Shown here piece after piece: positions 31,469 through 40,001 of a stretch of 61,519 nt of DNA. The stretch comes from Verrucomicrobiales bacterium. Lineage in GTDB: Bacteria; Verrucomicrobiota; Verrucomicrobiia; Verrucomicrobiales; DEV007. The translations under genes and the position numbers were made by a program. The stretch's first letter is position 1, and each line of letters begins with the position of its first letter. Where the stretch lies: NCBI GenBank assembly GCA_028281705.1, contig JANQJH010000156.1:1-61519 (forward strand), in the 5' to 3' direction. The notes under the pieces are model-generated. The model was not told where the DNA came from, made no database searches, and saw only the letters and a program-made list of their open reading frames with translations.

Positions 31469-31941
31469 TCTGGATGCGAGTGCGGGACTCCACGCAACGC
31501 ATCGGTCATCAGGCCGAGGAGATTTTCGAACTGCTCCTCGGTCAGATGCTCTTTCATCTCGAAGAAGTGGAGAATGGTCGCCTCCTGGATGGCTTTCTGC
31601 CCCTCGTGAATCCGATCTAGAATAGCTTCGACCCGGGGGGTCTTTGCCTTGTCCTCTTGCATGGCATCGCCAAGCTCAGCGTTCGCCTTGCGGATACGTT
31701 CCTTCCAGAGCGCTCGCTTCTCCTCAAAATCCTTTTCGATCGGTGCGAGGGCGGTGTCCTGCTCTGGCGAAATCCCCAATTGAGCATGCATCCATTCGTG
31801 GTAGTCGGCCACCATCCCGGCTCCCCCATGCGCATGAGTGGAGCCGCCCGAGGTGGAAAGCGACTGCACAAACAGGCAGGCGCAGGCGCCCAGCAAGGCA
31901 GCGAGGATCAATGGGAGGAAGGCAAGCCAAGGTCGTCTCAT
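31465..31941 (-). CDS. CnrX-like periplasmic metal sensor
   Basis: 158 residues from ATG 31941 (MRRPWLAF), giving one N-terminal membrane anchor (LAFLPLILAALLGACACLFV). The periplasmic part is a four-helix hairpin of the CnrX/ZraP/CpxP group. The CnrX metal ligands known from Cupriavidus appear to be kept: two His in DYHEWMHAQLG, a Glu in the next helix (EKDFEEKRALW), and His and Met in ILHFFEMKEHLT. By analogy it binds Ni, Co or Zn outside the inner membrane and relays this to the anti-sigma. Its start overlaps the CnrY-like gene by 4 bp and its end overlaps the sigma gene by 4 bp. Confidence 0.85.
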   Translation of the reverse strand: MRRPWLAFLPLILAALLGACACLFVQSLSTSGGSTHAHGGAGMVADYHEWMHAQLGISPEQDTALAPIEKDFEEKRALWKERIRKANAELGDAMQEDKAKTPRVEAILDRIHEGQKAIQEATILHFFEMKEHLTEEQFENLLGLMTDALRGVPHSHPD

Positions 31942-32276
31942 CGATCCGCAAGCATGAGGGTAGCAGGCAGATCGGGAGAATCGGCCGAGAAGATCGCCAT
32001 GGGAGAGTTCGACTGGGCCACAGGCCGAGGCTGCATCGGCCGCAACCACCCCACCACTGCACCGATTCCCAGGGTCACCGCCAGGGCGACCGTGAGGGAA
32101 GTGTAATTCAAACTCAAATGAGGCAGGAACAGGTCGCGCAGACCGAATCCTCCTTCGGGCGTCGCCCCATGGGTACGCACGCGACGCATCACATCTGTCT
32201 GCCAGTTCGGGTCGATCTCGGGGCAGGGCTGCGAGGCCAGCCGGGAAAGAGCTTCATCGAGGTCAGAGCGCTTCAT
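31938..32276 (-). CDS. CnrY-like membrane anti-sigma factor
   Basis: 112 residues from ATG 32276. The N-terminal 60 residues are cytoplasmic and could bind the sigma factor (LDEALSRLASQPCPEIDPNW, then QTDVMRRVR). One membrane helix (LTVALAVTLGIGAVVGWL, about 69-86) is followed by a short outside tail. Small size, single helix and position as first gene before a CnrX-like sensor and a CnrH-like sigma all match CnrY. Sequence similarity alone would be too weak to assign it. It is divergent from the second BlaI gene, 112 bp away. Confidence 0.75.
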   Translation of the reverse strand: MKRSDLDEALSRLASQPCPEIDPNWQTDVMRRVRTHGATPEGGFGLRDLFLPHLSLNYTSLTVALAVTLGIGAVVGWLRPMQPRPVAQSNSPMAIFSADSPDLPATLMLADR

Positions 32277-32360
32277 TTCAACCAGTATAACGACGTTGTG
32301 CGGCAACCCTACTCAAAGATTCTCGCTGCCAATTCCAAGGCTAAAAAAACCTCTTGCACT

Positions 32361-32376
32361 TCCTACTGCTGTAGGA
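32361..32376. promoter_or_regulatory. BlaI-type operator between the cnr-like operon and the second BlaI gene
   Basis: TCCTAC-TGCT-GTAGGA, a perfect 6-bp dyad with the same 4-bp centre spacing as the dyads at 9235 and 34157. It lies exactly between a possible -35 (TTGCAC, 32354-32359) and -10 (TTTATT, 32377-32382), spacing 17 bp, and 12 bp before the ATG at 32389. In the 112-bp divergent gap it could also affect the cnr-like operon. Confidence 0.72.
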
Positions 32377-32388
32377 TTTATTTATTAC

Positions 32389-32775
32389 ATGAGTAAGAAA
32401 AAAGCCGAGATGCCAAAGATCTCGGACGCGGAGTGGGTCCTGATGCGCGTTATCTGGCAGCGGAAAAAAGCGACTGCCAATGAAGTCGTGCAGGCACTGG
32501 AAGGTCAGCAGGATTGGAAGCCCAAGACGATCCACACGCTGCTTCGCAGGCTAACGGATAAGGGCGCACTCGGGTATGAAAAGTCCGGGCGAGAATTCGT
32601 CTTTCATCCGCTCGTTGAACGTGAACAGGCAGAGCGCGTGCACAGCCGGTCCTTTATCCGCCGCATCTTTGAAGGCCAGGCGGTGCCATTCCTCGCCCAC
32701 TTTCTCGAGGGTGAGGAACTTTCGCCCGAGGAGATCAAGGCGCTGAAAGCAATTCTGGAAAGGAAGTTGAAATGA
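32389..32775 (+). CDS. BlaI/MecI/CopY-family transcriptional repressor (second copy)
   Basis: 128 residues from ATG 32389, directly behind its presumed operator. The winged helix matches the family and the first copy (ISDAEWVLMRVIWQRKKATA, WKPKTIHTLLRRLTDKGAL, YEKSGREFVFHPLV), and the C-terminal half (SFIRRIFEGQAVPFLAHFLE, then ALKAILERKL) is the usual dimerisation region. The partner M56 peptidase follows with a 4-bp overlap. Likely targets are its own promoter, the dyad upstream of the His/Glu-rich gene at 34256, and possibly the divergent metal-efflux operon. Confidence 0.92.
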   Translation: MSKKKAEMPKISDAEWVLMRVIWQRKKATANEVVQALEGQQDWKPKTIHTLLRRLTDKGALGYEKSGREFVFHPLVEREQAERVHSRSFIRRIFEGQAVPFLAHFLEGEELSPEEIKALKAILERKLK

Positions 32776-33983
32776 CCCTGGAACACCTCACCTCCGGATT
32801 CGAGTCGCTTCTTCAGACGTCTCTGGGCGCTTCCCTGCTCATCATCTGCGTCGTCATCGTCCGCGCCGTCTTTCAGAGGTGGCTCTCCATGCGGATCTTT
32901 TACGTTCTTGGCTTGCTCGTGATGCTTCGATTGGTGGTCCCATTTTTTCCCACCAGCGAGTTCAGCCTGCTGCACAAGGTTCAGCAGCATTCCGTTCAAC
33001 CGTTGTCCAGTCCCATTGCGGCCGCGTTGAGCATCCCGAGCCTTCCTGCGGATCCGCCGGCGTCGGCCACGCTTGAGGCACTGACCTGGATGGAGGGTGC
33101 GGCGATGGTGTGGGCCGCCGGGGTCGTACTCATGTCGATCTTTGTTCTCGGAAGCTACTTGCGCCTTCGGTATTGGCTGCGCTATCAACCGCGTGTCACG
33201 GATCCCGAGTTGCTTCAGCTCATGGAAGATTGCAGGAAGCAAGTGGGTGTCTCCAGTTCCGTTCGCTTGCACATCGTCGACCGGTTGCGAACGCCGGCAG
33301 TCTTTGGATTCCTAAGACCAAGGATTCTCATTCCCGAGCCACTTCTGGAACTGAAACACCGTGATCTCAGATACATTCTCCTCCATGAGCTGACACACAT
33401 CCGACGCCATGATATGTTCATCGGAGCCTTCGCAACCTTGGTTGCGCTCACTCACTGGTTCAACCCGTTGGTCTGGTTCGCTTTCCGACAATTCTCCGCC
33501 GATCGTGAGATCCTCTGCGACCGCAGTGTCCTCAAGACGCTCGGCAGCGTCCCCAAAGAGCAGTACGCCTACGGGATGACCCTCATCAAAATGCTCAACT
33601 TGCTGGCGACTCCCATCAATCGATCTCCGGTGCTCGTCCCACTCATGACCAACAAGGGAGAAATCGAGAGACGCGTCACTTTGTTAGGTGCGCCAAGCAA
33701 GGCGCATTGGACGAGCCGTATGGCGGGGCTCGTCGCCTTCGCCCTCCTCGTTTTCGTTGGTTTCACCATCGCCGCACCATCGGGACACACGCGTCCTCAT
33801 AGCAAGCCGGGTAGCGACTGGGAAAAGGGGCTCACAGATGTGTTCATCAGCGAAGAATACACAGACGACGATCTCACCGGCAGCCACATCGCGGAGCACT
33901 CTGTCTACTGGAATACCGAACATAACCGAGAAGACGAAGAACACGAACACGGGGAAGAAGGAGATCATCATTCTACCCACTGA
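32772..33983 (+). CDS. BlaR1-like M56 membrane peptidase without penicillin-binding domain
   Basis: 403 residues. Membrane segments (SLLIICVVIVRAVF, MRIFYVLGLLVMLRLVVPFF, GAAMVWAAGVVLMSIFVLGS) precede the peptidase core with HELTH (about 205-209), WFNPLVWFAFRQ and ADREILCDRSVL. After a further membrane helix (MAGLVAFALLVFVGFTIAA) only about 70 residues remain outside, ending in a His/Glu/Asp-rich tail (EHNREDEEHEHGEEGDHHST). BlaR1 carries a large beta-lactam sensor there; this one does not. The tail could sense a metal, which would fit the neighbouring efflux system. That is inference. Confidence 0.87.
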   Translation: MTLEHLTSGFESLLQTSLGASLLIICVVIVRAVFQRWLSMRIFYVLGLLVMLRLVVPFFPTSEFSLLHKVQQHSVQPLSSPIAAALSIPSLPADPPASATLEALTWMEGAAMVWAAGVVLMSIFVLGSYLRLRYWLRYQPRVTDPELLQLMEDCRKQVGVSSSVRLHIVDRLRTPAVFGFLRPRILIPEPLLELKHRDLRYILLHELTHIRRHDMFIGAFATLVALTHWFNPLVWFAFRQFSADREILCDRSVLKTLGSVPKEQYAYGMTLIKMLNLLATPINRSPVLVPLMTNKGEIERRVTLLGAPSKAHWTSRMAGLVAFALLVFVGFTIAAPSGHTRPHSKPGSDWEKGLTDVFISEEYTDDDLTGSHIAEHSVYWNTEHNREDEEHEHGEEGDHHSTH

Positions 33984-34036
33984 CCCAAGTTTAGCACTCA
34001 CCGCTTGCTCGCCTCCATTTAGAGAACCGTACCATG

Positions 34037-34068
34037 AAAAAAAGGCCGACTCCTGTCGGCCTTTTCCC
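34037..34068 (+). terminator. Rho-independent terminator after the BlaI-M56 operon
   Basis: An A-run, then GGCCGAC-TCCT-GTCGGCC and TTTT: a 7-bp GC stem extended by A/T pairs, 54 bp behind the M56 stop codon. Strong and symmetrical, so it could work in both directions. Confidence 0.85.
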
Positions 34069-34156
34069 TTTCTTCCAGCAATGGGATGAGATCTCAAGAT
34101 CCTCGAGAAGAAAAAATGGATTCCTTCTTGCACTCATGATCAAGTTAGGTAGCTGT

Positions 34157-34174
34157 ATCTTACACGCGTAAGAT
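34157..34174. promoter_or_regulatory. BlaI-type operator upstream of the His/Glu-rich gene
   Basis: ATCTTAC-ACGC-GTAAGAT, a perfect 18-bp dyad with 7-bp arms. The core TCTTAC N4 GTAAGA differs from the dyad at 32361 by one base per arm. It is followed by a -10-like TTAGAT (34175-34180) and lies 82 bp before the ATG at 34256. Confidence 0.7.
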
Positions 34175-34255
34175 TTAGATTGAGCAGCATTGTTCACACG
34201 ATTTCTTTTCGCGACTCGGGAGTCGATCCCACTGAAAACCAAACAGAAAAACAAC

Positions 34256-34825
34256 ATGACAGTAAAACCAACGCAATCGTTAGGCCGACTACTCGGCATG
34301 GCCACCATGACCGCACTTACATTCGCATGCTTCACGGCAATGGCGCCCGCGGAGGAACGAAGAGATAGGAAAGAAGAGCACGGCGAGAGCGAACGCGGTG
34401 AGCACAGCAAGAGAGAACGCGGCGAACACGGGAGCGAGAAAGGGGAAGAAGCCGGAACCGACCTCAGCCTCAAACAAAAGTATGACAAGGTCAGAAACGG
34501 AGCACGATTGATCTTGGCCTACAACGGCAAGACCAATTCATTTGAAGGCACGGTGGAGAACGTTACCAAGAAAACCCTGGAGCGCGTTCGTGTCGAGGTC
34601 CACACTTCGAATGGAAAAGAAATCGGGCCCACGAAACCAAGGGACCTTAAACCTGGTAAGAAGATGAGAGTCTCTCTCAAAGCCAAGAGTAAGAACTTCG
34701 ACAGCTGGAGTGCTCACGCGGAAGTCGGAAATGAGGAGCACGGGGAAGGTGCTGAAGGCGAGCACGGCAAGAGAGAACGCGGGGAACATGAGCGCGAAGG
34801 AAAGGGGAAGGGCGAGCACCGATAG
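34256..34825 (+). CDS. Exported His/Glu-rich protein with FxLYD-like domain
   Basis: 189 residues from ATG 34256, where a signal-type segment begins (LLGMATMTALTFACFTAMAP). The mature protein has a charged low-complexity lead rich in EHG and GEH units (ERGEHSKRERGEHGSEKG), then a domain of about 90 residues of the FxLYD type (ILAYNGKTNSFEGTVENVTK, VRVEVHTSNGKEIGP, LKPGKKMRVSL), then a second EHG-rich tail. The tails could bind divalent metals. A BlaI-like dyad lies in its promoter region and strong terminators sit on both sides, so it is a single-gene unit probably controlled by the adjacent BlaI-M56 pair. Confidence 0.78.
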   Translation: MTVKPTQSLGRLLGMATMTALTFACFTAMAPAEERRDRKEEHGESERGEHSKRERGEHGSEKGEEAGTDLSLKQKYDKVRNGARLILAYNGKTNSFEGTVENVTKKTLERVRVEVHTSNGKEIGPTKPRDLKPGKKMRVSLKAKSKNFDSWSAHAEVGNEEHGEGAEGEHGKRERGEHEREGKGKGEHR

Positions 34826-34863
34826 CGATCTGGGTAAGCTTTTCCTAAGACAACGAAAATGAG

Positions 34864-34890
34864 AAAAGGCCGGGAAATCCCCGGCCTTTT
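34864..34890 (+). terminator. Rho-independent terminator after the His/Glu-rich gene
   Basis: AAAAGGCCGGG, a 5-nt loop, then CCCGGCCTTTT, 38 bp behind the stop codon at 34825. A long GC stem flanked by A and T runs. Confidence 0.85.
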
Positions 34891-35230
34891 CCATTGGTTT
34901 TTTCCCTCTCGACACCCACCCTGGGGAGGCAAGAGTCTGGATTTCTCATGATTTTTGAAATACGAGTCGCCGCGGCCTCCAGGGTAGGGAGCTCGACCGA
35001 GACGATGGTCCTGCGCGCCTCCTGGCCCGCCGCCGTCCAGTTGAGGAGACACCACGGTGCCGGGAAACCACTTGGGCTCGTGGCTTGCGAAGGCGCTTCG
35101 ATCCCTCCTAAGCTCTGTGTTCCCCGCATTCCATCCTTCCGTTGAGTTTTCGGGCCGAACGCGGATCCCGAATTTCCATTTTCTCTGTCTCAGTTTGGTG
35201 GGGAGCGGCAACCGTAGTCGAAAGATTCTT

Positions 35231-36919
35231 ATGATGAAGATGCCCATCCTATCCCGTTTCATTGTCACTTTGTCTGCAGGTCTTGCCCTTGCTGAGGGTC
35301 AGGTCGGCGTGTCCGTCGTGGAGTCTTCCATCACGGATGCGGACGCCACTACCCACGAATTCGAAGTTGTTTGGACCAGCCCCTCGGGAATCGATCCCAC
35401 CACCCTGGGGGATGATGACATTCTCCTCGGGAGATCGACCCTGTTTGATCTTCAATTGGGATCGGGGGCGATTCTGGCGACGTTCATTCGAGCTGAATCT
35501 GAAGATGACGGTAAGCGAGTCACCGCGACCTATGCCTTCGACCGGCCTGAAGACGGCTGGGGGAGTTGGGGCATCTCCAGGCTTCTTGTTACCGTTGAGG
35601 ACGACTCGGTTCGCGACCATTCAGGGGCGGGGGCTCCCTTTGCCGGAGTCGCGAGAATTACCATTGATCTTGACGAGGTGCCGCGCATCTCATTCCGGCT
35701 CATGCAGACACCGATTGTGACTGCGGAGGAGCCGGCGGTTGGATTTGGCGTCGTCTACACGACCAACTACCCTCTCCTTTCCGAACCCTTTGAAGACCAT
35801 CGCATTCAGCTGTGGGCGTCTGTCCCCCGCGGAGATGACGTTGACCCCGAAGCGACGGAACAAGGTTGGATCGACGGGGTCGATTCCATGCATCTTCAAC
35901 TCGATGCCGTGGCGGAAACCATTTCGCCGGACGACAGCGGCCAAACGGTCGTGGTCACCTACCGTGCGGAACGACCCATCGGCGGATGGCGAGGTGCTGA
36001 CGAACTCACCGTCGTCCTCACTCCCTCAACGTTGGGGGAGAATTATAAGCTGACTCTCAACCCCAAGAGTTCCAATGTTCTGGGATCGATTCGCATTGCC
36101 CAGGCTGACACGGTTTCCGCTAGCGTTGTCCCGCATGACCCCGTACTGTTTGACGCCCAGACCATTTCCTTCGATGTCTCCTTCGTCTCTACTGTCTCAG
36201 CGATCGACTTGGATAGTCTAGGCCAGGATGACCTCGGCGTGGGCCCGTTTACGCCATTCGAGACGGGAATCCAGTTGTTTGCTAGATTCGAGGACGTTGT
36301 TTCGATTGAAGATGAAGGCCGAAGTGTCACCGCGCGTTATTCCCTGGACCAGCCGTTGGGAGGTTGGCGCGAAATTGGAGCTCGAGCAACGCTCCGGATC
36401 GATTCCGTAAGTGGCGGCGTCGCCACGTCCGATTTGGCGACCCTCACGGGCGGACATATCGGTAATATTGTCTTCGACACCTCCGAAAAATCGATCGCGG
36501 GCCAGTTGGTTGCCTTGAATCAGTGGATCAACGATCTGGGGGAGGTGATCGGTGAAGAGGTGACCGAGACCTCGGATTTCGACAAGGACGGCATGGCTGA
36601 CATGCTGGAATACATGACCGACACCGATCCTCTTGACGCTTCCGATGCCGCGCCTCTGAGAGTTGATATTGTTGAGGAAAACAACGTCCAGTACTTGCAG
36701 TTGGAGTTCAGTCATCGAGTTAATCTTTGGGAATCCTTGGTGACGGTCGAGGGTTCGGTCAGCGGTGAGACATGGGCTCCGATAAGACACCTTTTGACTC
36801 CTCATGATCCGGAGCCTGCGGGCGCGGATGGTCTCCGTGACGAAAAGCTTCGCGCAAAACTGATCAAGCCCACGCTGCCTTACCAATTATTCCGTTTGCG
36901 CCTGGTTCCAGCCCATTGA
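35231..36919 (+). CDS. Secreted protein with three beta-sandwich repeats and a TSP3-like end
   Basis: 562 residues from ATG 35231, where a signal peptide starts (LSRFIVTLSAGLALAEG); an upstream in-frame ATG would give a poor leader. Three units of 110-130 residues share a closing motif: GKRVTATYAFDRPEDGWGS, GQTVVVTYRAERPIGGWRG, GRSVTARYSLDQPLGGWRE. They look like immunoglobulin or cadherin-type sandwiches. A Ca-binding-like DFDKDGMADMLEYMTDTDP (about 475-495) precedes a C-terminal module ending in LFRLRLVPAH. The family is not recognised. The sigma gene of copy 3 follows 41 bp later on the same strand, so the two may be linked in expression. Confidence 0.75.
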   Translation: MMKMPILSRFIVTLSAGLALAEGQVGVSVVESSITDADATTHEFEVVWTSPSGIDPTTLGDDDILLGRSTLFDLQLGSGAILATFIRAESEDDGKRVTATYAFDRPEDGWGSWGISRLLVTVEDDSVRDHSGAGAPFAGVARITIDLDEVPRISFRLMQTPIVTAEEPAVGFGVVYTTNYPLLSEPFEDHRIQLWASVPRGDDVDPEATEQGWIDGVDSMHLQLDAVAETISPDDSGQTVVVTYRAERPIGGWRGADELTVVLTPSTLGENYKLTLNPKSSNVLGSIRIAQADTVSASVVPHDPVLFDAQTISFDVSFVSTVSAIDLDSLGQDDLGVGPFTPFETGIQLFARFEDVVSIEDEGRSVTARYSLDQPLGGWREIGARATLRIDSVSGGVATSDLATLTGGHIGNIVFDTSEKSIAGQLVALNQWINDLGEVIGEEVTETSDFDKDGMADMLEYMTDTDPLDASDAAPLRVDIVEENNVQYLQLEFSHRVNLWESLVTVEGSVSGETWAPIRHLLTPHDPEPAGADGLRDEKLRAKLIKPTLPYQLFRLRLVPAH

Positions 36920-36960
36920 GTTGGTCAAGGCGCGAGGGGACTTTCTACCGCAACAAGAGG

Positions 36961-39342
36961 ATGACTGATGACGAACTGCTTGAGTCCTACGTCGGCGATG
37001 GAAATGAGACTGCCTTTGCCGAACTTGTCGACCGATATCTCCCTCTGGTGTATGGCCTGGCGTCGCGAGAGATCTATGATTTTCGATTGGCTGAGGAGAT
37101 CGCGCAAAACGTTTTTGGAGCGCTTGCTAGACAAACTCGCAAACGTCGAAAGCCGGATCATGTGTCTGCATGGATCTATTGCACGACGCGAAAACAGATT
37201 GCCCTTACCATGAGATCCGAACGTCGTCGGAAGCGGCGCGAAGAAGCCGCGGCCCTTGAATCGCGGTTGGAGCCCGATCACTCGGAAGGGATGTGGAATG
37301 AATACATTCCGGACCTCAATGCGGCTTTGGCTGACATGGCGCTCTCGGATCAAAGGATTCTCTTTCTGCGGTTTTACCAAGGACTGACGCTTCCCGAATT
37401 GGGGAGAAGTTTAAGGATCAAAGAGCGCGCGGCACAAAAGCGAGTGCAGCGCGCGGTCGAGCGATTGCGAAAGCTCCTTTGGAAACGGGGGGTAACGCTG
37501 GCCTCGGGGATGTTGGGCAGCGGCATCTTCACCGTCGGAGGAGCCGTGCCTCCACCTGGTCTTTCAAGACAGCTGAAAGGACTGGCATCTCCCGCCTCTT
37601 CGCCAGGATGGTTGGCAGGATCGGGAAAGATCATCGTGACTTCGGCCTCGGCCGTCATCGCGATCAGCATACCGACCTTCCTAACCATTGCGGTCAAGAA
37701 ATCAACGAACGAGACTGAGATCGTCGGCAGTGGAGCCGGTACCAGTGTGAATTCTGAAAGGAGTGGTCCAGAAGCGATCGCCGTGGATCACATTGAAGCC
37801 ATCTATCAGCTTTCCGGTTCGGATCGAGAGAAAATGCTCGATCGCCTGCTGGGGCATCTGGTTGAACCGCAGGCAGAGCCCTACTTGAGAGATCTCTTCA
37901 GTCGGTGGAGTAAGCTTGACTACCGGCGTCTGGCGATGGCGCTTGTGGAACTGCACGATCGAATGGCAGACCGCCCTGAAGACGCGAAGCAGATTGGTCT
38001 CCTCATGCCGATCGCCTTTCAGCCTTGGATGGAGAATGATGCCACGGAAGCCTGCGCCTGGGTGAAATCCTTGCCCCGGTCAACTTACGCGGAAGCCTAC
38101 GCCTTCGAGGCGATTCTTGATGAGTCGGAACTGGACGATGCCTGGTTCTTGCTGGCGCAACGACCGTTCAACCGTGACCGGGTGTTTGAGATCATCTTTG
38201 ACAAAGCAGTGGGTGCGCTTGGACTCCATGGCGCTCTTGGTTGGATGGGCGCTCTATCTCCGGATCCTTCTCACACTGATCTTCGGACGGAAGTTCAGTC
38301 GTTTTCTGTTAGTCAGTCTGCCGACAGATCGCGGAGGAAACTGTGGATGCATGCCGTCGGTCAATCCTTTGCCCATGACCGGCAGGCGGTTGCGGACTGG
38401 GTCGTCGGCCTGCCGACTTCAGATGCCGCACGTGGAGCGCTTGAGGCCTTCGCCGGTGCCTGGACGTCAGAAGATCCTGGGAGCGCGGCGGATTGGTCGT
38501 TTGGCCTGACAGAGCCCGCGAGAGTTCCGGCGCTTCACGCCGTGGCCCGAGAATGGGCGCAGAGAGAACCCCTCCCATGCCTGGCATGGACGCTCGATAT
38601 CGAAGAGGAGTCCCTCCGATGGTCGGCCACCGAGCAGGCATTTCAAGTTTGGCTGAAGGAGCCGGCCGTGCACCCGGATGCGGCTGCCTGGCTCGTTCCG
38701 CTGAGTGATTTGGACCGCGCAGCACCCTTGTTCCGCGACCTGACCCAATCATTGGACCCGGCTGCAGCCGCCTCATGGTCCATTGCTCTGCCTGTAGGCA
38801 ATAATCGTGACCTGGCGATGGATCACAGCTTTTACCGTCTCGGGCAGACTGACTCTGTCACCGCAGTGGGTCTATTTTCGGGGCTAGACGAAGCGGACAA
38901 GCTCCATGTGGTTGAACTCATGAGCCTTGGATGGCTTGTCGCTGGAGGGAGGCGAGAACTTCATCGCTGGCAGGCTTCGCTGCCTGCGGCCTCCGCGCTC
39001 TTTTATTTGTCGAAGAGCGCCGAGGTCGATTTGGTGGCAGCATTCGATCCAGAGCGGGCCGAGCGATTGGTCGCTTCATTTCCCATGAGGCGGCTGCGCG
39101 ATCCGCTTGTAGTGAAGCTTATTCAGCGTAGCCGATGGCGTTCTGCCTTTGATTCCGGCTGGATCACGGAGATTGTTGATGAAGATACTCGCCTGTCGAT
39201 GCAGCGCCTGGTCCAAGGCGCCGCCAATGACGAAGTCGTCACACTTCCTGAGATCGGACGGGTTGATTTTGGTAAACAGACCTTGGAACAGTTGCGAATG
39301 CGGTTGGATTATGTGTCACGCCAGCGAAGCAGTGCTCCTTAG
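36961..39342 (+). CDS. ECF sigma factor fused through one membrane helix to a helical-repeat domain (copy 3)
   Basis: 793 residues from ATG 36961 (MTDDELLESYVGDGN). Sigma region 2 (FAELVDRYLPLVYGLASREI, AEEIAQNVFGALARQT) and region 4 (LSDQRILFLRFYQGLTLPEL, then GRSLRIKERAAQKRVQRAVE) fill about 190 residues. The membrane helix is at about 223-245 (IIVTSASAVIAISIPTFLTI). The C-terminal 550 residues are the longest solenoid of the three, with units such as DATEACAWVKSLP, QAVADWVVGLP, DPGSAADWSFGL, HPDAAAWLVPL and DPAAAASWSIALP. A membrane-tied sigma with an outward sensing or scaffold part is inferred. Confidence 0.87.
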   Translation: MTDDELLESYVGDGNETAFAELVDRYLPLVYGLASREIYDFRLAEEIAQNVFGALARQTRKRRKPDHVSAWIYCTTRKQIALTMRSERRRKRREEAAALESRLEPDHSEGMWNEYIPDLNAALADMALSDQRILFLRFYQGLTLPELGRSLRIKERAAQKRVQRAVERLRKLLWKRGVTLASGMLGSGIFTVGGAVPPPGLSRQLKGLASPASSPGWLAGSGKIIVTSASAVIAISIPTFLTIAVKKSTNETEIVGSGAGTSVNSERSGPEAIAVDHIEAIYQLSGSDREKMLDRLLGHLVEPQAEPYLRDLFSRWSKLDYRRLAMALVELHDRMADRPEDAKQIGLLMPIAFQPWMENDATEACAWVKSLPRSTYAEAYAFEAILDESELDDAWFLLAQRPFNRDRVFEIIFDKAVGALGLHGALGWMGALSPDPSHTDLRTEVQSFSVSQSADRSRRKLWMHAVGQSFAHDRQAVADWVVGLPTSDAARGALEAFAGAWTSEDPGSAADWSFGLTEPARVPALHAVAREWAQREPLPCLAWTLDIEEESLRWSATEQAFQVWLKEPAVHPDAAAWLVPLSDLDRAAPLFRDLTQSLDPAAAASWSIALPVGNNRDLAMDHSFYRLGQTDSVTAVGLFSGLDEADKLHVVELMSLGWLVAGGRRELHRWQASLPAASALFYLSKSAEVDLVAAFDPERAERLVASFPMRRLRDPLVVKLIQRSRWRSAFDSGWITEIVDEDTRLSMQRLVQGAANDEVVTLPEIGRVDFGKQTLEQLRMRLDYVSRQRSSAP

Positions 39343-39374
39343 TTAGCACCCCAACCCTACGGATCTCATCTCGG

Positions 39375-39445
39375 AAATAACGAAGGGACTAAAGTCCCTG
39401 CCACTTTCCCGGAATGTGGGAGGGACTTCAGTCCCTCGGTTATTT
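39375..39445. repeat. MITE-like inverted repeat of 71 bp
   Basis: Two arms of 30 bp (39375-39404 and 39416-39445) are nearly perfect reverse complements around an 11-bp centre. Each arm itself contains the small palindrome-like GGGACTnnAGTCCC. This looks like a non-coding mobile or amplified element. It lies next to a truncated receiver gene. Confidence 0.7.
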
Positions 39446-39475
39446 GGAAGAGAGGTGGAATCGACCACGAAGAGA

Positions 39476-39649
39476 TCACCGGCGGCCGTACCGGCGATTG
39501 CTACGGGGGCGGCGAACGTGCAGAGCAACGGCTTCCTCGCCATTGCCACTCTCGAGAAACTCGCGGTTCGGTGCAGAAAGAATCTCGCGCACCACCTCGC
39601 GCATGCGAGCGTTGTCGTCGACGATGAGAACTTTCGAGTGCTTGTTCAT
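39476..39649 (-). pseudogene. Truncated response-regulator receiver fragment
   Basis: From ATG 39649 the frame reads KHSKVLIVDDNARMREVVRE and then FLESGNGEEAVALH, the first 40 or so residues of a CheY/NarL-type receiver with the acidic DD pair. After that the similarity stops and about 13 unrelated codons lead to a stop. The phosphoacceptor Asp, the switch Lys and the output domain are missing. It is most likely a decayed gene cut short beside the inverted repeat. Confidence 0.7.
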
Positions 39650-40001
39650 TGACGCCACTCTCCCGCCCCGGGCCCGATTTTCCTATCCGTGCACCTCAGT
39701 ATATCCGTCTAAGTAGATCTCGGTATCTTTCTACGTAGGCCCACGGATGCCGAAGATGGATCGAGCTTCACTTGGCGGAAGATTTTTGCCCGGAAGTCAC
39801 AGCGCCAGGCCATCGTAGTTGGGGAACCTCCTACGGGCCGGGCCGTCAATAAGAGAAAGTGTTAGTCTAGGCAGCCAAGCGGAGAGCGCGACAGAGAGAT
39901 CCGAATCCTGAAACAGGAGAGGGCCGGCGAGGCTCAGGAAACTGAAAAGTAACCAGAAACTTGACACGGTGACGCAGCATCACCGTTGAGTTGTATCTGA
40001 G

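Larger units (their letters stand above)
39343..40001. other. Intergenic region, 659 bp, with repeat and gene remnant
   Basis: Contains a 71-bp inverted repeat (39375-39445), a truncated receiver fragment (39476-39649, minus) and otherwise nothing recognised. A 7-bp dyad (ACGGTGA/TCACCGT) at 39966-39986 lies just behind the FAD oxidoreductase gene and may end its transcript. Confidence 0.5.
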
